Of a stretch of 64,000 nt of DNA, positions 8,683 to 17,564 are shown in pieces. Both the position numbers and the translations under genes were made by a program. Source of the DNA: Paenibacillus phoenicis (GTDB lineage: Bacteria; Bacillota; Bacilli; Paenibacillales; Paenibacillaceae); the NCBI RefSeq assembly GCF_034718895.1, contig NZ_JAYERP010000001.1:4163001-4227000 (forward strand), written 5' to 3'. Positions within the stretch are counted from its first letter, which is position 1; each line of letters begins with the position of its first letter. Below the pieces are notes generated by a model, which worked only from the letters and a program-made list of their open reading frames with translations, searched no databases and was not told where the DNA came from.

Positions 8683-8727
8683 AAAAAAATCATCCCAGAA
8701 AGGGATAACCCCTCTCTGGGATGATTG
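8683..8727 (-). terminator. Intrinsic terminator after SBP2
   Basis: On the minus strand AATCATCCCAGA pairs with TCTGGGATGATT around a 15-base loop and is followed by seven T. It separates the regulator-SBP2 unit from the permease operon. Confidence 0.85.
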
Positions 8728-8748
8728 GATTTCTAAAGTGGCAGCAGC

Positions 8749-10356
8749 TTATGGTGTTCCGCCGTTTTGCATTTGATACGCTCGATGCTTCTCCTCGCGA
8801 ACTTGCTGTCCGCCCATGGCGAGATACTCTGCGACCTCCTCGTCGTAAACGGTATCAAAGGCTTGCGGAGACGCCGTAATGACCTTTACGAAAATTTCGT
8901 CGTTCTTCTCATTTAAAGCAGCGGCATACCGAATTTCGGAAGGCAAAATCGCATGAATGCGCGGGGTTTCGATCCCGTCATTCATTCCGTACTCCACGCT
9001 CTTGCGCGTAAACTCTTCAAAGCGTTTGTTGGTCGCATTCGCTTTTAGATTCAAGCGTTCGTCCTGGCTGCTGACATATTTTCCATTTAAAATGATGCAG
9101 TAGTCAAAAAAATTAAATAACAATCGATTTACATCCTCGTTCTCCAGGGTTACCGGCACACCGTCCTCCATCCGGTAGGTCACGCCCTCCACGCCGTTCT
9201 GCAGCGTGATAATGTTCTCCGGCTGCGCCATCCAATTCAAATATTTAATCGCTGCTTCGGCGTTTTTGCTCGTTTTCGGAACCATGATGTACATGCCCGT
9301 GTTTTCCAGGATCGGCTTCCACTTCTTGCCGCTGGCGCTTGTGAAGGGATCGATTGGCGTTAGGATGGCATCGGGGTCGTTCTTTAACAGTTCAGCCAGA
9401 TATCCCATATAAACCGGCTCATTCGTATTGGGGGATGCGGCTCCAACCCGGCCGTTCACCAGATCCTTCTGAAATTGCTGGGCGAATCGGTCCAAATGAA
9501 AATCGGGATCAATCAGCCCCTCGTGATACAGGCGGTTCAGGAACCGGAACGCCTCCTTGTTCCCGGGCATCGTCCAACCCGGCTCGGCGTATAAGTCCTC
9601 CTCGGTGATCTGGTCCCAATCCCAGAACGAGTATTGCAGCGGGGCGGTATGGTAATAATCGATTTGACCGTAAGGATAGATGACCTCTCCGGTCTTTTGC
9701 AACCGATTCTTTTTAAACATTTGGAGCGCCTGGTAAAACTCCTCCGTCGTCTCCGGCAGGGAGAGTCCGGCCTCCCGGAGCCAATCCTCCCGGATCAAGG
9801 TCGTCGTTCGGGCCGTCAACACCCGCCTTGCGGGAATTGCAAACTGTGTTCCTTGCCTCCGCCCATAACTCAACACCTCTTCCCCGAGGAGCTCCTTCAA
9901 CCTTGAACCGTATTGGTCCAACAGAGGCGACAAATCGGTTAATTTCCCTTGGGTGTAGAAATTGTAGACGGTAGGCAGGTCATAGGTGAACACGATATCC
10001 GGCGCTTGATTTGCGGCCATTAACACCTGCAGCCTCCGGACTTCTTCCGCCCGGGGGACGGTGACAAATTCGATCTTGATCCGCTCCGGATTTCCGAAAT
10101 GCTCCTGAATGTACTGCGTCATCGTATTATCGGTAATTGTGGGGGCGCCGATCGGTTTGTTGCTTCGCTCAAACAGCTCAATGCGAAGCGTTGTCCAGCC
10201 GTCATGATTGGCAGTGAATCCGTCCGAATCAAAATTTGGGAGAGGGCCGTCAGCCCAGCCCAACCGATCCGTATCCCCAAATCCGCTGCAGCCTGTCAGG
10301 ACGCACAGAATAGCGATGACCGCCAGCTTCGATAACCACGACCTCAAAAGGGGCAT
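8749..10356 (-). CDS. Extracellular solute-binding lipoprotein, LplA family (SBP2)
   Basis: A 535-residue lipoprotein with signal peptide LAVIAILCVLTGC (lipobox LTGC, Cys about residue 23). The fold and word order are the same as in SBP1: TITDNTMTQYIQEHFGNPE, TVPRAEEV, APDIVFTYDLPTV and a C-terminal VYDEEVAEYLAMGG. It lacks the long Gly/Ser linker of SBP1. The ATG follows AAGGAGAG. It is 42 bases downstream of the membrane AraC regulator and ends in its own terminator. Two full-length paralogous binding proteins flank one permease pair, so this copy may present a second ligand to the same permeases or act as a sensory partner for the regulator. Confidence 0.9.
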   Translation of the reverse strand: MPLLRSWLSKLAVIAILCVLTGCSGFGDTDRLGWADGPLPNFDSDGFTANHDGWTTLRIELFERSNKPIGAPTITDNTMTQYIQEHFGNPERIKIEFVTVPRAEEVRRLQVLMAANQAPDIVFTYDLPTVYNFYTQGKLTDLSPLLDQYGSRLKELLGEEVLSYGRRQGTQFAIPARRVLTARTTTLIREDWLREAGLSLPETTEEFYQALQMFKKNRLQKTGEVIYPYGQIDYYHTAPLQYSFWDWDQITEEDLYAEPGWTMPGNKEAFRFLNRLYHEGLIDPDFHLDRFAQQFQKDLVNGRVGAASPNTNEPVYMGYLAELLKNDPDAILTPIDPFTSASGKKWKPILENTGMYIMVPKTSKNAEAAIKYLNWMAQPENIITLQNGVEGVTYRMEDGVPVTLENEDVNRLLFNFFDYCIILNGKYVSSQDERLNLKANATNKRFEEFTRKSVEYGMNDGIETPRIHAILPSEIRYAAALNEKNDEIFVKVITASPQAFDTVYDEEVAEYLAMGGQQVREEKHRAYQMQNGGTP

Positions 10357-10398
10357 GCGAACTCTCCTTCCTCGTTGGGAACACAGATTATAGATCTT

Positions 10399-12615
10399 TT
10401 ACGTTGCACGGTACATATTGCGGTATTCCCCCGGCGGAATGTCCTGAAATTTCTTGAATGCGCGGTAGAAGGAATTCACGTTCTGATAACCGCTGTTGAT
10501 CGCCACCGACTGGATCGAATCCTCCGTTTCCAGCAGGAGTTGCTTGGCTTGCTGCATCCGAACCTTCAAGACATAATCCACAAATTTCTCCCCAATTTCC
10601 TCTTTGAAAATAACGCTTAGCGCACTGGGCTGAAGGTTCAAATAGTCGCTGACCTGAACCAAGGAGAGACCCGGATCGGTGAAATGCGCATCGATGTAAT
10701 GTTTGGCCTGCATCGCCAAGCTATGATGCCTGCGGGCTTGCCGGTCTTCCTCCACGCAGGCTTCGAACTGATTCATGAGGCTCATGAACTGTTCTTGAAA
10801 TTCTGCCAGCGTCTCCGCCGTTTCGGTCAGGCTGGCGAACCGGTCTTGATAATCGCTTTTCCAGCGCGTTTGAATAGGGGAGGACATGGCCAATACAGCC
10901 TGTTCCATCCGTTTAAGGAACGCCTGTGCAAACTCCGCCATATCCCGCTTGCGAAACCGCATTTTACTAAGTTCACCAAAGACTTGGGTTAGTTTCTCCC
11001 GCCATTCGCTTTCATTCATGCGGAAGGACTGGGCGGCATAATCCAAAGCTTGCAGGTATGCATATCGGTCCAGATTCATAATGCCGGCGCTTTTCCGATT
11101 ATCGATGATGGAATGGATGCCAAGCACCGTCTTCAGCTCCACATTCTCCACCGCGTTCCGATAGGAATCCGCGAGGGTATCAATCGAAGTCGAATCGGCT
11201 CCGATGCCGATCGTTAGCGTCAGCTCCAGATGCTGATGAATCCATTTTTTAAATTCCTCTGCATAAGTGATGGTCGCCTGGGTATTGTGCGGATCGGCGG
11301 TGTGATGCACGACAAAGGCGATGCGATGCGGCTCCATCCAGGCATGCCAGACAAAGGCATGATGGCTTTGTCCCAGATCGCGGAAGGCGCTTTCAATAAT
11401 AAACTTCAGCAAATGCTGGTCTTTGACCTTATATTTATCCGTAAACTCGGCGTATCGGTCCAATTCGGCAACCATCACGCCTAACCGGTCATAGGGGGCG
11501 GACAGATTAAACTCGGCCAGCCGTTGCTGGAATTCTTCATCCGTAAGCACGAGATGCCCGGCTAACAGATCGTGAAACAGCCGCTGCTGCCGCAGCAAGC
11601 TGTCTTCCTTGTGCAGGTTCTCGTAGTCCAGCGACCGCTTCAAGAGATGGTCCAGCGCTATTTCGATGAAGGTGAACTCATTGTTCGCTCCTTTAATGCC
11701 CAATTCCTCGCTTTTTCGGTTCGAAAACTGGCTGACCTTTTCCATAATCGATTGAATCGGCTTGTAATGGATGTGGGTGATGATCGTAAACCCGATCAGC
11801 GCCAGCAGGATCAAGATGACCCAAATGACCATCCACGCGTTGGAGAAAAGGGCCAACCAGTTGTAGCCTTGATCATGGACCCCCTCCGAAACATAGGTCC
11901 AGCCGGTATAATCAGACTGAACTTGAATCGGGTTCATCGTCGGCGCCTTGTCCGGGGATTCCGAAGCGGCAGCGGCATCAATTAATCGAACATGGTTGTA
12001 ATCGCTTTCATCAAAAGAATTAAGATATTCCATAAAAGAGCGTTGATACACGTTGACCACAAGTGCCCCGCGCATATCGTCTCCGGTATAAACAAATTTC
12101 ACCAAGGAGACCACCTGCTGCGCTTCCTCTCCTTGCGGCGAATAAGCGAAAGAGCGTGGATTAAACCAGCCTGCGGATTCCTTCCTGCCGTAGTTGGCTG
12201 TCAGGAAGTCTGCATCCCCAAACGCCCGCAGCGAATAGGACCCCAAATCCGAAATGATCCGTCGTTCGGCTTCATTGTAAATGTAAATGGTGTTGGCAAA
12301 AGGCAAAGTTAAGCTTAGGTCAATCAGTTTTTTCTGCAGCAAGAAGTCACCCAATGCATCTTGTGAGGCGTTCGCGAAGTAGTCCTGAATCTCGCCGTCC
12401 ATCAACACCTTGCTGACGACGTTGCGCTCGATTAGCATGAGATTCGCATCCGCGTTAAAGACGATCCGATCGAGGATCGCCTTGTTGGTTTCCAAGTATT
12501 TTCGCTCGGAAGCGTTGTTGAGGGCTAAGAAAATCACGAAGATCATGGAAGAAATGATCACGAAGAGGATCGGAGCATAGGAAAGAATCGTACGGTAATA
12601 CCAGTTCATTCGCAT
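10399..12615 (-). CDS. Membrane-bound AraC-family transcription regulator with extracellular sensor domain
   Basis: A 738-residue one-component sensor-regulator. TM1 is at about residues 8-30 (YAPILFVIISSMIFVIFLAL), followed by a roughly 220-residue Cache-like extracellular region. TM2 is near 265-288 (WMVIWVILILLALIGFTII). A long cytoplasmic linker leads to a C-terminal pair of HTH motifs (LVQVSDYLNLQPSALSVIFK and IQSVAINSGYQNVNSFYRAF). This architecture matches the YtdP/YesS group of B. subtilis. I chose the ATG at 12615 because GGAGAG lies six bases upstream; a TTG two codons earlier overlaps it. It is followed by SBP2 and the permease operon, which it probably activates in response to an extracytoplasmic sugar. 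Confidence 0.9.
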   Translation of the reverse strand: MRMNWYYRTILSYAPILFVIISSMIFVIFLALNNASERKYLETNKAILDRIVFNADANLMLIERNVVSKVLMDGEIQDYFANASQDALGDFLLQKKLIDLSLTLPFANTIYIYNEAERRIISDLGSYSLRAFGDADFLTANYGRKESAGWFNPRSFAYSPQGEEAQQVVSLVKFVYTGDDMRGALVVNVYQRSFMEYLNSFDESDYNHVRLIDAAAASESPDKAPTMNPIQVQSDYTGWTYVSEGVHDQGYNWLALFSNAWMVIWVILILLALIGFTIITHIHYKPIQSIMEKVSQFSNRKSEELGIKGANNEFTFIEIALDHLLKRSLDYENLHKEDSLLRQQRLFHDLLAGHLVLTDEEFQQRLAEFNLSAPYDRLGVMVAELDRYAEFTDKYKVKDQHLLKFIIESAFRDLGQSHHAFVWHAWMEPHRIAFVVHHTADPHNTQATITYAEEFKKWIHQHLELTLTIGIGADSTSIDTLADSYRNAVENVELKTVLGIHSIIDNRKSAGIMNLDRYAYLQALDYAAQSFRMNESEWREKLTQVFGELSKMRFRKRDMAEFAQAFLKRMEQAVLAMSSPIQTRWKSDYQDRFASLTETAETLAEFQEQFMSLMNQFEACVEEDRQARRHHSLAMQAKHYIDAHFTDPGLSLVQVSDYLNLQPSALSVIFKEEIGEKFVDYVLKVRMQQAKQLLLETEDSIQSVAINSGYQNVNSFYRAFKKFQDIPPGEYRNMYRAT

Positions 12616-12642
12616 ATCCAACTCTCCTAAACCGTTTCATTT

Positions 12643-12671
12643 ATTATAAGAGATCCCATTCATGTTGTTAA
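12643..12671 (-). promoter_or_regulatory. SigA-type promoter for the membrane AraC regulator
   Basis: On the minus strand TTAACA (12666-12671) and TATAAT (12643-12648) are 17 bases apart. The -10 lies 28 bases upstream of the ATG. This is the best promoter match in the cluster. Confidence 0.7.
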
Positions 12672-12812
12672 TTCACAATTTATTCGAAATTCTCATTTTT
12701 TATTTGGCGCAGGTTGCACACTTCGTCGAACATTTCTGCAAACCCGCGCCGCTGCGCGGTTCTGCGAGGGACAAGCCGGGAAAATTGTACGCTCAGCTAC
12801 CCAGGAGTACCT

Positions 12813-12845
12813 ATCCAAGCGAGGCGAACCTCGATATGCTTGGAT
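12813..12845. other. Long dyad in the divergent intergenic region
   Basis: ATCCAAGCGAGG pairs with CCTC...GCTTGGAT around a CGAA tetraloop, with a GATAT bulge. There is no T-run. It sits midway in the 350-bp gap between the two divergent AraC genes. A TATAAT follows at 12893-12898 and a weak cre-like site at 12934-12947. It could be a leader hairpin or a regulator-binding dyad. I see no gene in the rest of this gap. Confidence 0.5.
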
Positions 12846-12968
12846 TGAAGGGGCGCTCCATGCCGCTGGACAGAATGAAATGGCTATATAGATATAATGA
12901 TGAAACGAAAAAAGCGGACGGCTCGGCTGTAAATGAGAGCGCTACCAATAAAGATGGGGGGGCATCCC

Positions 12969-15260
12969 ATGCTTCGGCATTCCCGGGTTTTCCGCAGCTT
13001 TCTGATTTCGTATGTCGCTATCCTGCTCATTCCCTGCATCGGCGGGTATATCTCGTACCGGACTTCCATCTCGGTGACGGAGTCGATCTCCATCGAGAAC
13101 AGCGTCATTCAGCTGGAGAGAAGCCAAGAGCTGCTCGAGCACCGGATGGCGGAAGTGGAGGGCATGACTCGGCAGTTGGCAATCAGCCAGGAGATTAACG
13201 CCCTGATGAACGACCGAGGTACGGAGAGGGATGTGTACGGCATCTGGAAGGCGATGCGCAACGTTCTGACGTTTGGGCAAACCAACGATTTTTTGCGTAA
13301 CTATTTTATATATCTGGCGAACTATAACTTAATTATCACCTCCGGATCGTCTTACCGGCCGGAGCATTATTATGAGTATTTTCATTATGATAATCTGTCG
13401 TTTGAGGAATGGGAGCAGCAGGTGTTGGGCACAACCCACCGCAGCGAAATCAAACCGCTGACTCCGTTTAGCGAACGGGACATGAAAACTTCCGTGATCA
13501 CCTACATGCAATCGCTGCCTCTGGATAGTTTTAACGATACCTCACCAGCGATCGTCGTTGTGTTAATAGATCAGAAGACGATTGCCGGACTGTTATCCGG
13601 TTTAACGGAACAAAGCGGCGGGTGGGTTCATATCTACGATGCGGAGGGCAATACGATCTTCCTTCAGGGGGAAACGGTACCGGATATCGCCAAGCTGCAC
13701 TCTGATCCGAAGTTTGACGAGAGCAAGACGAGCCAATTTTATGGCAGCGATCTCGTGATCACGACGCGATCCGATAAGAACGGCTGGGTTTACCAAGCCG
13801 GCATCCCACGAAGCACTCTCATGGAGAAACCCAACCAGATCAAACGGATCTCCTGGATGATTACGGGCGGCGCGATGTTAATCGGATTGCTGGTGGGCTT
13901 GTTCCTGGCTTACCGGAACAGTCTCCCCATCAACCGATTAATCGGCGTGATGAAGGAGCAGTTCGGTAAGGATGACGATACGGGGCACAACGAGTTTGAT
14001 TTCCTAAGCGGGAACATTGCCGGCATGATTACGAAGAACAAACTGCTGGAGGCGGAGCTTCATCGCCAGCTTCCGCTGGTGCGCGACGCTTTCCTGAAGC
14101 GGCTGATTGCCGGGGAATTTGAATCGCGGGAGGAGATCGTCTCTGCGGCGGCGCAGGCCGACATTCCGCTCCGGCAAGGCGAAGGCTATGTTGGTATTTT
14201 GCAAATCAACGGATACGCCGGCATGGATACCGTAGAGGTGCTGAATGAGCTAAACGCCGCAAGGCTGCTGATGAAGCAGGCGATCACCGAGCTTGCAGGG
14301 CCGGTGCCGATGACCGATTTGGGGTCGGACAAAATCGTACTGCTGTTCTTCTGCGAAGCGGATCAGCTGCCAGGGCCGGCGGAGGAAGAGCGGATTACCA
14401 CACTGATGGAGGAGCTTGCCCAGCATGTGTTCGCCGAATACAAAATCTCGATGCAAGCCGGATTTGGCGAAGCCTTTGCCAGCGTCACGGAGGTCGGCCA
14501 ATCCTTCGATCAGGCGAAGCAGGCCCTGGAATATGCGGTTTACTTGAACAAGAAAGGCATCCTGTGGAGCCATGAAACGCAAAGCACAAACACGACCTAC
14601 TATTACCCCCTCGATACGGAGCATCGCCTGATCAGCACGATCCGGGCCGGGGAGCTGGAAGAAGCCCAGAAGATTATCGATTCGATCATCGCGCAGAATT
14701 TGGAGCAACGCGAGCTGTCGGTGGAAATGAAAAACCAGCTCGTCGGGGAAATCAAGGGGACGTTCCTCAAGCTGCTGGATCAGAAAATCTTCCTGGAATC
14801 CCCGTTGTTCGAGAGCGTCAAGCAGCGAATCATTGACATCAGCCCTACTGTGCCGCTGGAGACGATTCAGCAGGATATCCATGGGATTATGGAAGAATTG
14901 TGCGGTTTTATCGCCAAGAAGAAGAAGGATTCACACGCCCAGCTGATCAAACAGATCTATCAGTATACAGCCGAATCCTATGCCGACCCGGACCTGACGC
15001 TATATCGGGTTGCGGAGTACGTGGAGCGGCCGGAGAAATACATCTCCCAGCTGTTTAAAGAAGTGACCGGGGTGAATTATTCCGATCATCTGATTAAAGT
15101 GCGGATGGACCAGGCCGCATTGCTGCTGAAGGAGAGCAACTATACCGTTGACGAAATCGCCGCCCGGGTGGGGTACAACAGCTCCCACTCGTTCCGGCGG
15201 GCATTCAAACGGTTAACGGGAGTTTCGCCCAGCGCTTACAGGCAGTCCTTTCAGGATTGA
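12969..15260 (+). CDS. Membrane-bound AraC-family transcription regulator with extracellular sensor domain
   Basis: A 763-residue regulator with the same plan as its divergent neighbour. TM1 is FLISYVAILLIPCIGGYISY (about 9-28), followed by a sensor region of about 250 residues. TM2 is WMITGGAMLIGLLVGLFLAY (about 296-315), then a linker with GGDEF-like degenerate spacing, and a C-terminal AraC domain (LYRVAEYVERPEKYISQLFK and VDEIAARVGYNSSHSFRRAF). The ATG at 12969 follows a G-rich ribosome site; in-frame ATGs at 12933 and 12954 lack one. It heads the importer-GH110-GH95 cluster and is the likely activator of it. A strong terminator follows, so the importer has a separate promoter. Confidence 0.88.
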   Translation: MLRHSRVFRSFLISYVAILLIPCIGGYISYRTSISVTESISIENSVIQLERSQELLEHRMAEVEGMTRQLAISQEINALMNDRGTERDVYGIWKAMRNVLTFGQTNDFLRNYFIYLANYNLIITSGSSYRPEHYYEYFHYDNLSFEEWEQQVLGTTHRSEIKPLTPFSERDMKTSVITYMQSLPLDSFNDTSPAIVVVLIDQKTIAGLLSGLTEQSGGWVHIYDAEGNTIFLQGETVPDIAKLHSDPKFDESKTSQFYGSDLVITTRSDKNGWVYQAGIPRSTLMEKPNQIKRISWMITGGAMLIGLLVGLFLAYRNSLPINRLIGVMKEQFGKDDDTGHNEFDFLSGNIAGMITKNKLLEAELHRQLPLVRDAFLKRLIAGEFESREEIVSAAAQADIPLRQGEGYVGILQINGYAGMDTVEVLNELNAARLLMKQAITELAGPVPMTDLGSDKIVLLFFCEADQLPGPAEEERITTLMEELAQHVFAEYKISMQAGFGEAFASVTEVGQSFDQAKQALEYAVYLNKKGILWSHETQSTNTTYYYPLDTEHRLISTIRAGELEEAQKIIDSIIAQNLEQRELSVEMKNQLVGEIKGTFLKLLDQKIFLESPLFESVKQRIIDISPTVPLETIQQDIHGIMEELCGFIAKKKKDSHAQLIKQIYQYTAESYADPDLTLYRVAEYVERPEKYISQLFKEVTGVNYSDHLIKVRMDQAALLLKESNYTVDEIAARVGYNSSHSFRRAFKRLTGVSPSAYRQSFQD

Positions 15261-15314
15261 TCGGGATCGGCCAGACGATTCATCCATGTTAAGTCCATAA
15301 CGTACAACCGCCTA

Positions 15315-15363
15315 GCAGCGGCCGTACCTTCCGAATGAGGAAGGGTGCGGCCGCTGTTTTTTA
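15315..15363 (+). terminator. Intrinsic terminator after the AraC regulator
   Basis: CAGCGGCCG and CGGCCGCTG with an inner CCTTCC/GGAAGG stem, followed by a T-run. Confidence 0.85.
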
Positions 15364-15483
15364 TTTGCGGAATCGTGGCTCCCGTACCGAAGGATGTTCC
15401 CTGAAAAACGGGAGAACTGTACGCCAAAAGACGGAAGTGTACCTGTTCAACGCCGCCAAACATGCCCTATGATCGACTCGAGA

Positions 15484-15497
15484 AGAAAACGCTATCA
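15484..15497 (+). promoter_or_regulatory. Candidate cre site at the head of the oligosaccharide importer operon
   Basis: AGAAAACGCTATCA agrees with TGWAANCGNTNWCA at 13 of 14 positions. A possible -10 (TATGAT) lies at 15468-15473 and a second weaker cre-like element at 15502-15515. If real, this would place the transcription start here and argue that translation begins downstream of it. Confidence 0.4.
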
Positions 15498-15536
15498 TCC
15501 ATCAAGGCGCTTACAAAACTTATAGGGGGAATTATT

Positions 15537-16505
15537 CTGGAAAAACAACTTGCTTTCCAACCGGATTACGTCCCGGACGCCAAGCGCAAGGCCAGTTACT
15601 GGCGTACCGCGCGCAGAAATATCAAGAAGCACTGGCAGCTGCATTTGCTGGTCATTCCTCCCATTTTGTTTTTTCTGATTTTTAAATACTACCCGATGCT
15701 GAATGCGGTGCTGGCGTTCAAGGACTACAACGTGATCAAAGGGATCTGGGGAAGTCCGTGGGTAGGGTTCAAGCATTTCCGACTGTTTTTTGAAAATCCG
15801 CAGTTTTGGACGCTGGTGAAGAACACGATTTTTCTCAGCGGGTATCTCATCCTCGCCGGATTTCCGATTCCGATTATTCTGGCGCTGATGATCAACGAAA
15901 TTCGCGCCGGCCGCTTCAAGAAGTTCGTGCAGCTGGTTTCCTTTGCGCCGTATTTCATTTCGACGGTCGTCATGGTGTCGATGATTATGCTGTTTCTTGC
16001 GCCCCGGCTCGGCTTTGCCAATATCGCACTGAATTACTTCGGGTTTGAGTCCATCAATTTCCTGGGGGAACCGGGCATGTTCCGTTCGATTTATGTCTGG
16101 TCGGACATTTGGCAAACCGCGGGTTATAACGCCGTGATCTACTTGGCAGCTTTGGCGGGCGTCGATCCGACGTTGTACGAAGCGGCGAAGGTGGACGGGG
16201 CCTCGCGGTTCCAGAAAATTCGCCACGTCGACCTGCCGGGCATCGTACCGACCATCGTGATCATCCTGATCCTGAACGTCGGCAACGTCATGGCACTGGG
16301 CTTCGAGAAGGTGTACCTGCTGCAGAATCCGCTAAACCTGGTCAATTCCGAAATCATTGCAACCTACGTTTACCGGATCGGCCTGCTGAATGCCAACTAC
16401 AGCTTCGCCACCGCGGTCGGCTTGTTTAATTCCATCATCAATCTCGTTCTGCTGCTGACCGTTAACGGTTTGGCCAAGCGGCTGACGAAGAGCAGCATCT
16501 GGTAG
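15537..16505 (+). CDS. Carbohydrate ABC transporter permease, LplB type
   Basis: An approximately 322-residue membrane subunit with the signature HWQLHLLVIPPILFFLIFKYYPML and the EAA loop TLYEAAKVDGASRFQKIRHVDLPGI. The start is uncertain. An in-frame ATG at 15462 has no ribosome site and overlaps promoter/cre-like sequence. A GGGGGA at 15524-15529 points to initiation near 15537, at a CTG codon, which gives an N-terminus of the same length as the paralogous permease at 7554-8501. The first gene of the importer, it is 15 bases upstream of its partner permease. No ATPase is encoded nearby, so a shared MsmX-like ATPase is expected. Confidence 0.88.
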   Translation: MEKQLAFQPDYVPDAKRKASYWRTARRNIKKHWQLHLLVIPPILFFLIFKYYPMLNAVLAFKDYNVIKGIWGSPWVGFKHFRLFFENPQFWTLVKNTIFLSGYLILAGFPIPIILALMINEIRAGRFKKFVQLVSFAPYFISTVVMVSMIMLFLAPRLGFANIALNYFGFESINFLGEPGMFRSIYVWSDIWQTAGYNAVIYLAALAGVDPTLYEAAKVDGASRFQKIRHVDLPGIVPTIVIILILNVGNVMALGFEKVYLLQNPLNLVNSEIIATYVYRIGLLNANYSFATAVGLFNSIINLVLLLTVNGLAKRLTKSSIW

Positions 16506-16520
16506 GAAAGGAGTTAGGGT

Positions 16521-17426
16521 ATGGCAGCTACAGCAACCCCTAAGAGAAGAATCAAAGAATCGGCGGGAGACCGGATATTTATCGGCTTCATCTACGTGAT
16601 CCTGACCCTGCTCGTCATCATTGTGCTTTATCCGCTCATCTATATCATCAGCAGCTCCATCAGCTCTCCGGCGGCCGTCACCTCGGGCCGGGTCTGGTTG
16701 TGGCCGGTGGACCTGTCGTTTAGAGGCTTTGAAGAGCTGTTCCGAAGAGGTGAGGTAATCACCGGCTATCTCAACTCGATCTTTTATACGACGGCCGGGA
16801 CCCTCATCAGTGTCACGTTGACCATCATGATTGCTTATCCCTTGTCGCGCCGGTCGTTCTTCGGCCGGAACGCGCTAATGATGGTCATTACCTTTACGAT
16901 GATTTTTAGCGGGGGCCTGATTCCCACCTATATGGTCGTGAAGGGGCTGGATCTGATCGATACGCGCTGGGCCCTTTTGATCCCGAATGCGATATGGGTA
17001 TGGCAGGTGATCATCGCCCGTTCGTTTTTCCAGACTTCTATTCCCGAGGAGCTGCTGGAAGCGAGTGAAATCGACGGCTGCAGCGATTTGAGGTTCATCT
17101 GGAGCGTCGTACTGCCGCTGTCCAAACCCATCATTGCCGTGCTCGTGCTAATGTATGCGGTTGGGCAGTGGAACGCTTATTTCGATGCGTTGATTTACTT
17201 GAAATCGGCAGACCTGTTCCCGCTGCAGCTCATCTTGCGAAGCATCATTATCCAGAACAACAGCGGCAGCAACATGGATGCGATCGCCATGGTCGAGAAG
17301 CAGCAACTGGCTGAGTTGCTGAAATACTCACTGATTGTGGTGGCTACGCTGCCGGTATTGATTATTTATCCGTTCGTGCAGCGCTATTTTGTTCAGGGGA
17401 TGCTGGTCGGTTCGGTGAAAGGCTGA
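16521..17426 (+). CDS. Carbohydrate ABC transporter permease, LplC type
   Basis: A 301-residue membrane subunit with TM1 at about 20-43 (FIGFIYVILTLLVIIVLYPL), EAA loop ELLEASEIDGCSDLRFIWSVVLPL and the family C-terminus VQGMLVGSVKG. The ATG has AAAGGAGTT upstream. It is translated right after the LplB-type subunit and ahead of the binding protein, the usual B-C-A order with a separate ATPase. Confidence 0.93.
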   Translation: MAATATPKRRIKESAGDRIFIGFIYVILTLLVIIVLYPLIYIISSSISSPAAVTSGRVWLWPVDLSFRGFEELFRRGEVITGYLNSIFYTTAGTLISVTLTIMIAYPLSRRSFFGRNALMMVITFTMIFSGGLIPTYMVVKGLDLIDTRWALLIPNAIWVWQVIIARSFFQTSIPEELLEASEIDGCSDLRFIWSVVLPLSKPIIAVLVLMYAVGQWNAYFDALIYLKSADLFPLQLILRSIIIQNNSGSNMDAIAMVEKQQLAELLKYSLIVVATLPVLIIYPFVQRYFVQGMLVGSVKG

Positions 17427-17564
17427 TCCTTGCACCTCCGAAAGTGGCAGTTGCGCCTGAAGGCGGCTGACTTCATGATAGAAGGAGGTGATGCTCTCGA
17501 TAGGCACCAAGAGAGTTGCAGAAGGGAAGCGAATGACATCTATACAAAAAGGGAGCGATCAAAT

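Noticed and set aside
12934-12947. cre-like TGAGAGCGCTACCA upstream of the plus-strand AraC gene
   Set aside because: Only 12 of 14 positions match; too weak to list as a separate site.
17430-17564. N-terminal extension of the solute-binding protein
   Set aside because: It would place 45 charged residues before the lipoprotein signal peptide; the TTG at 17565 has a ribosome site and gives a proper signal.
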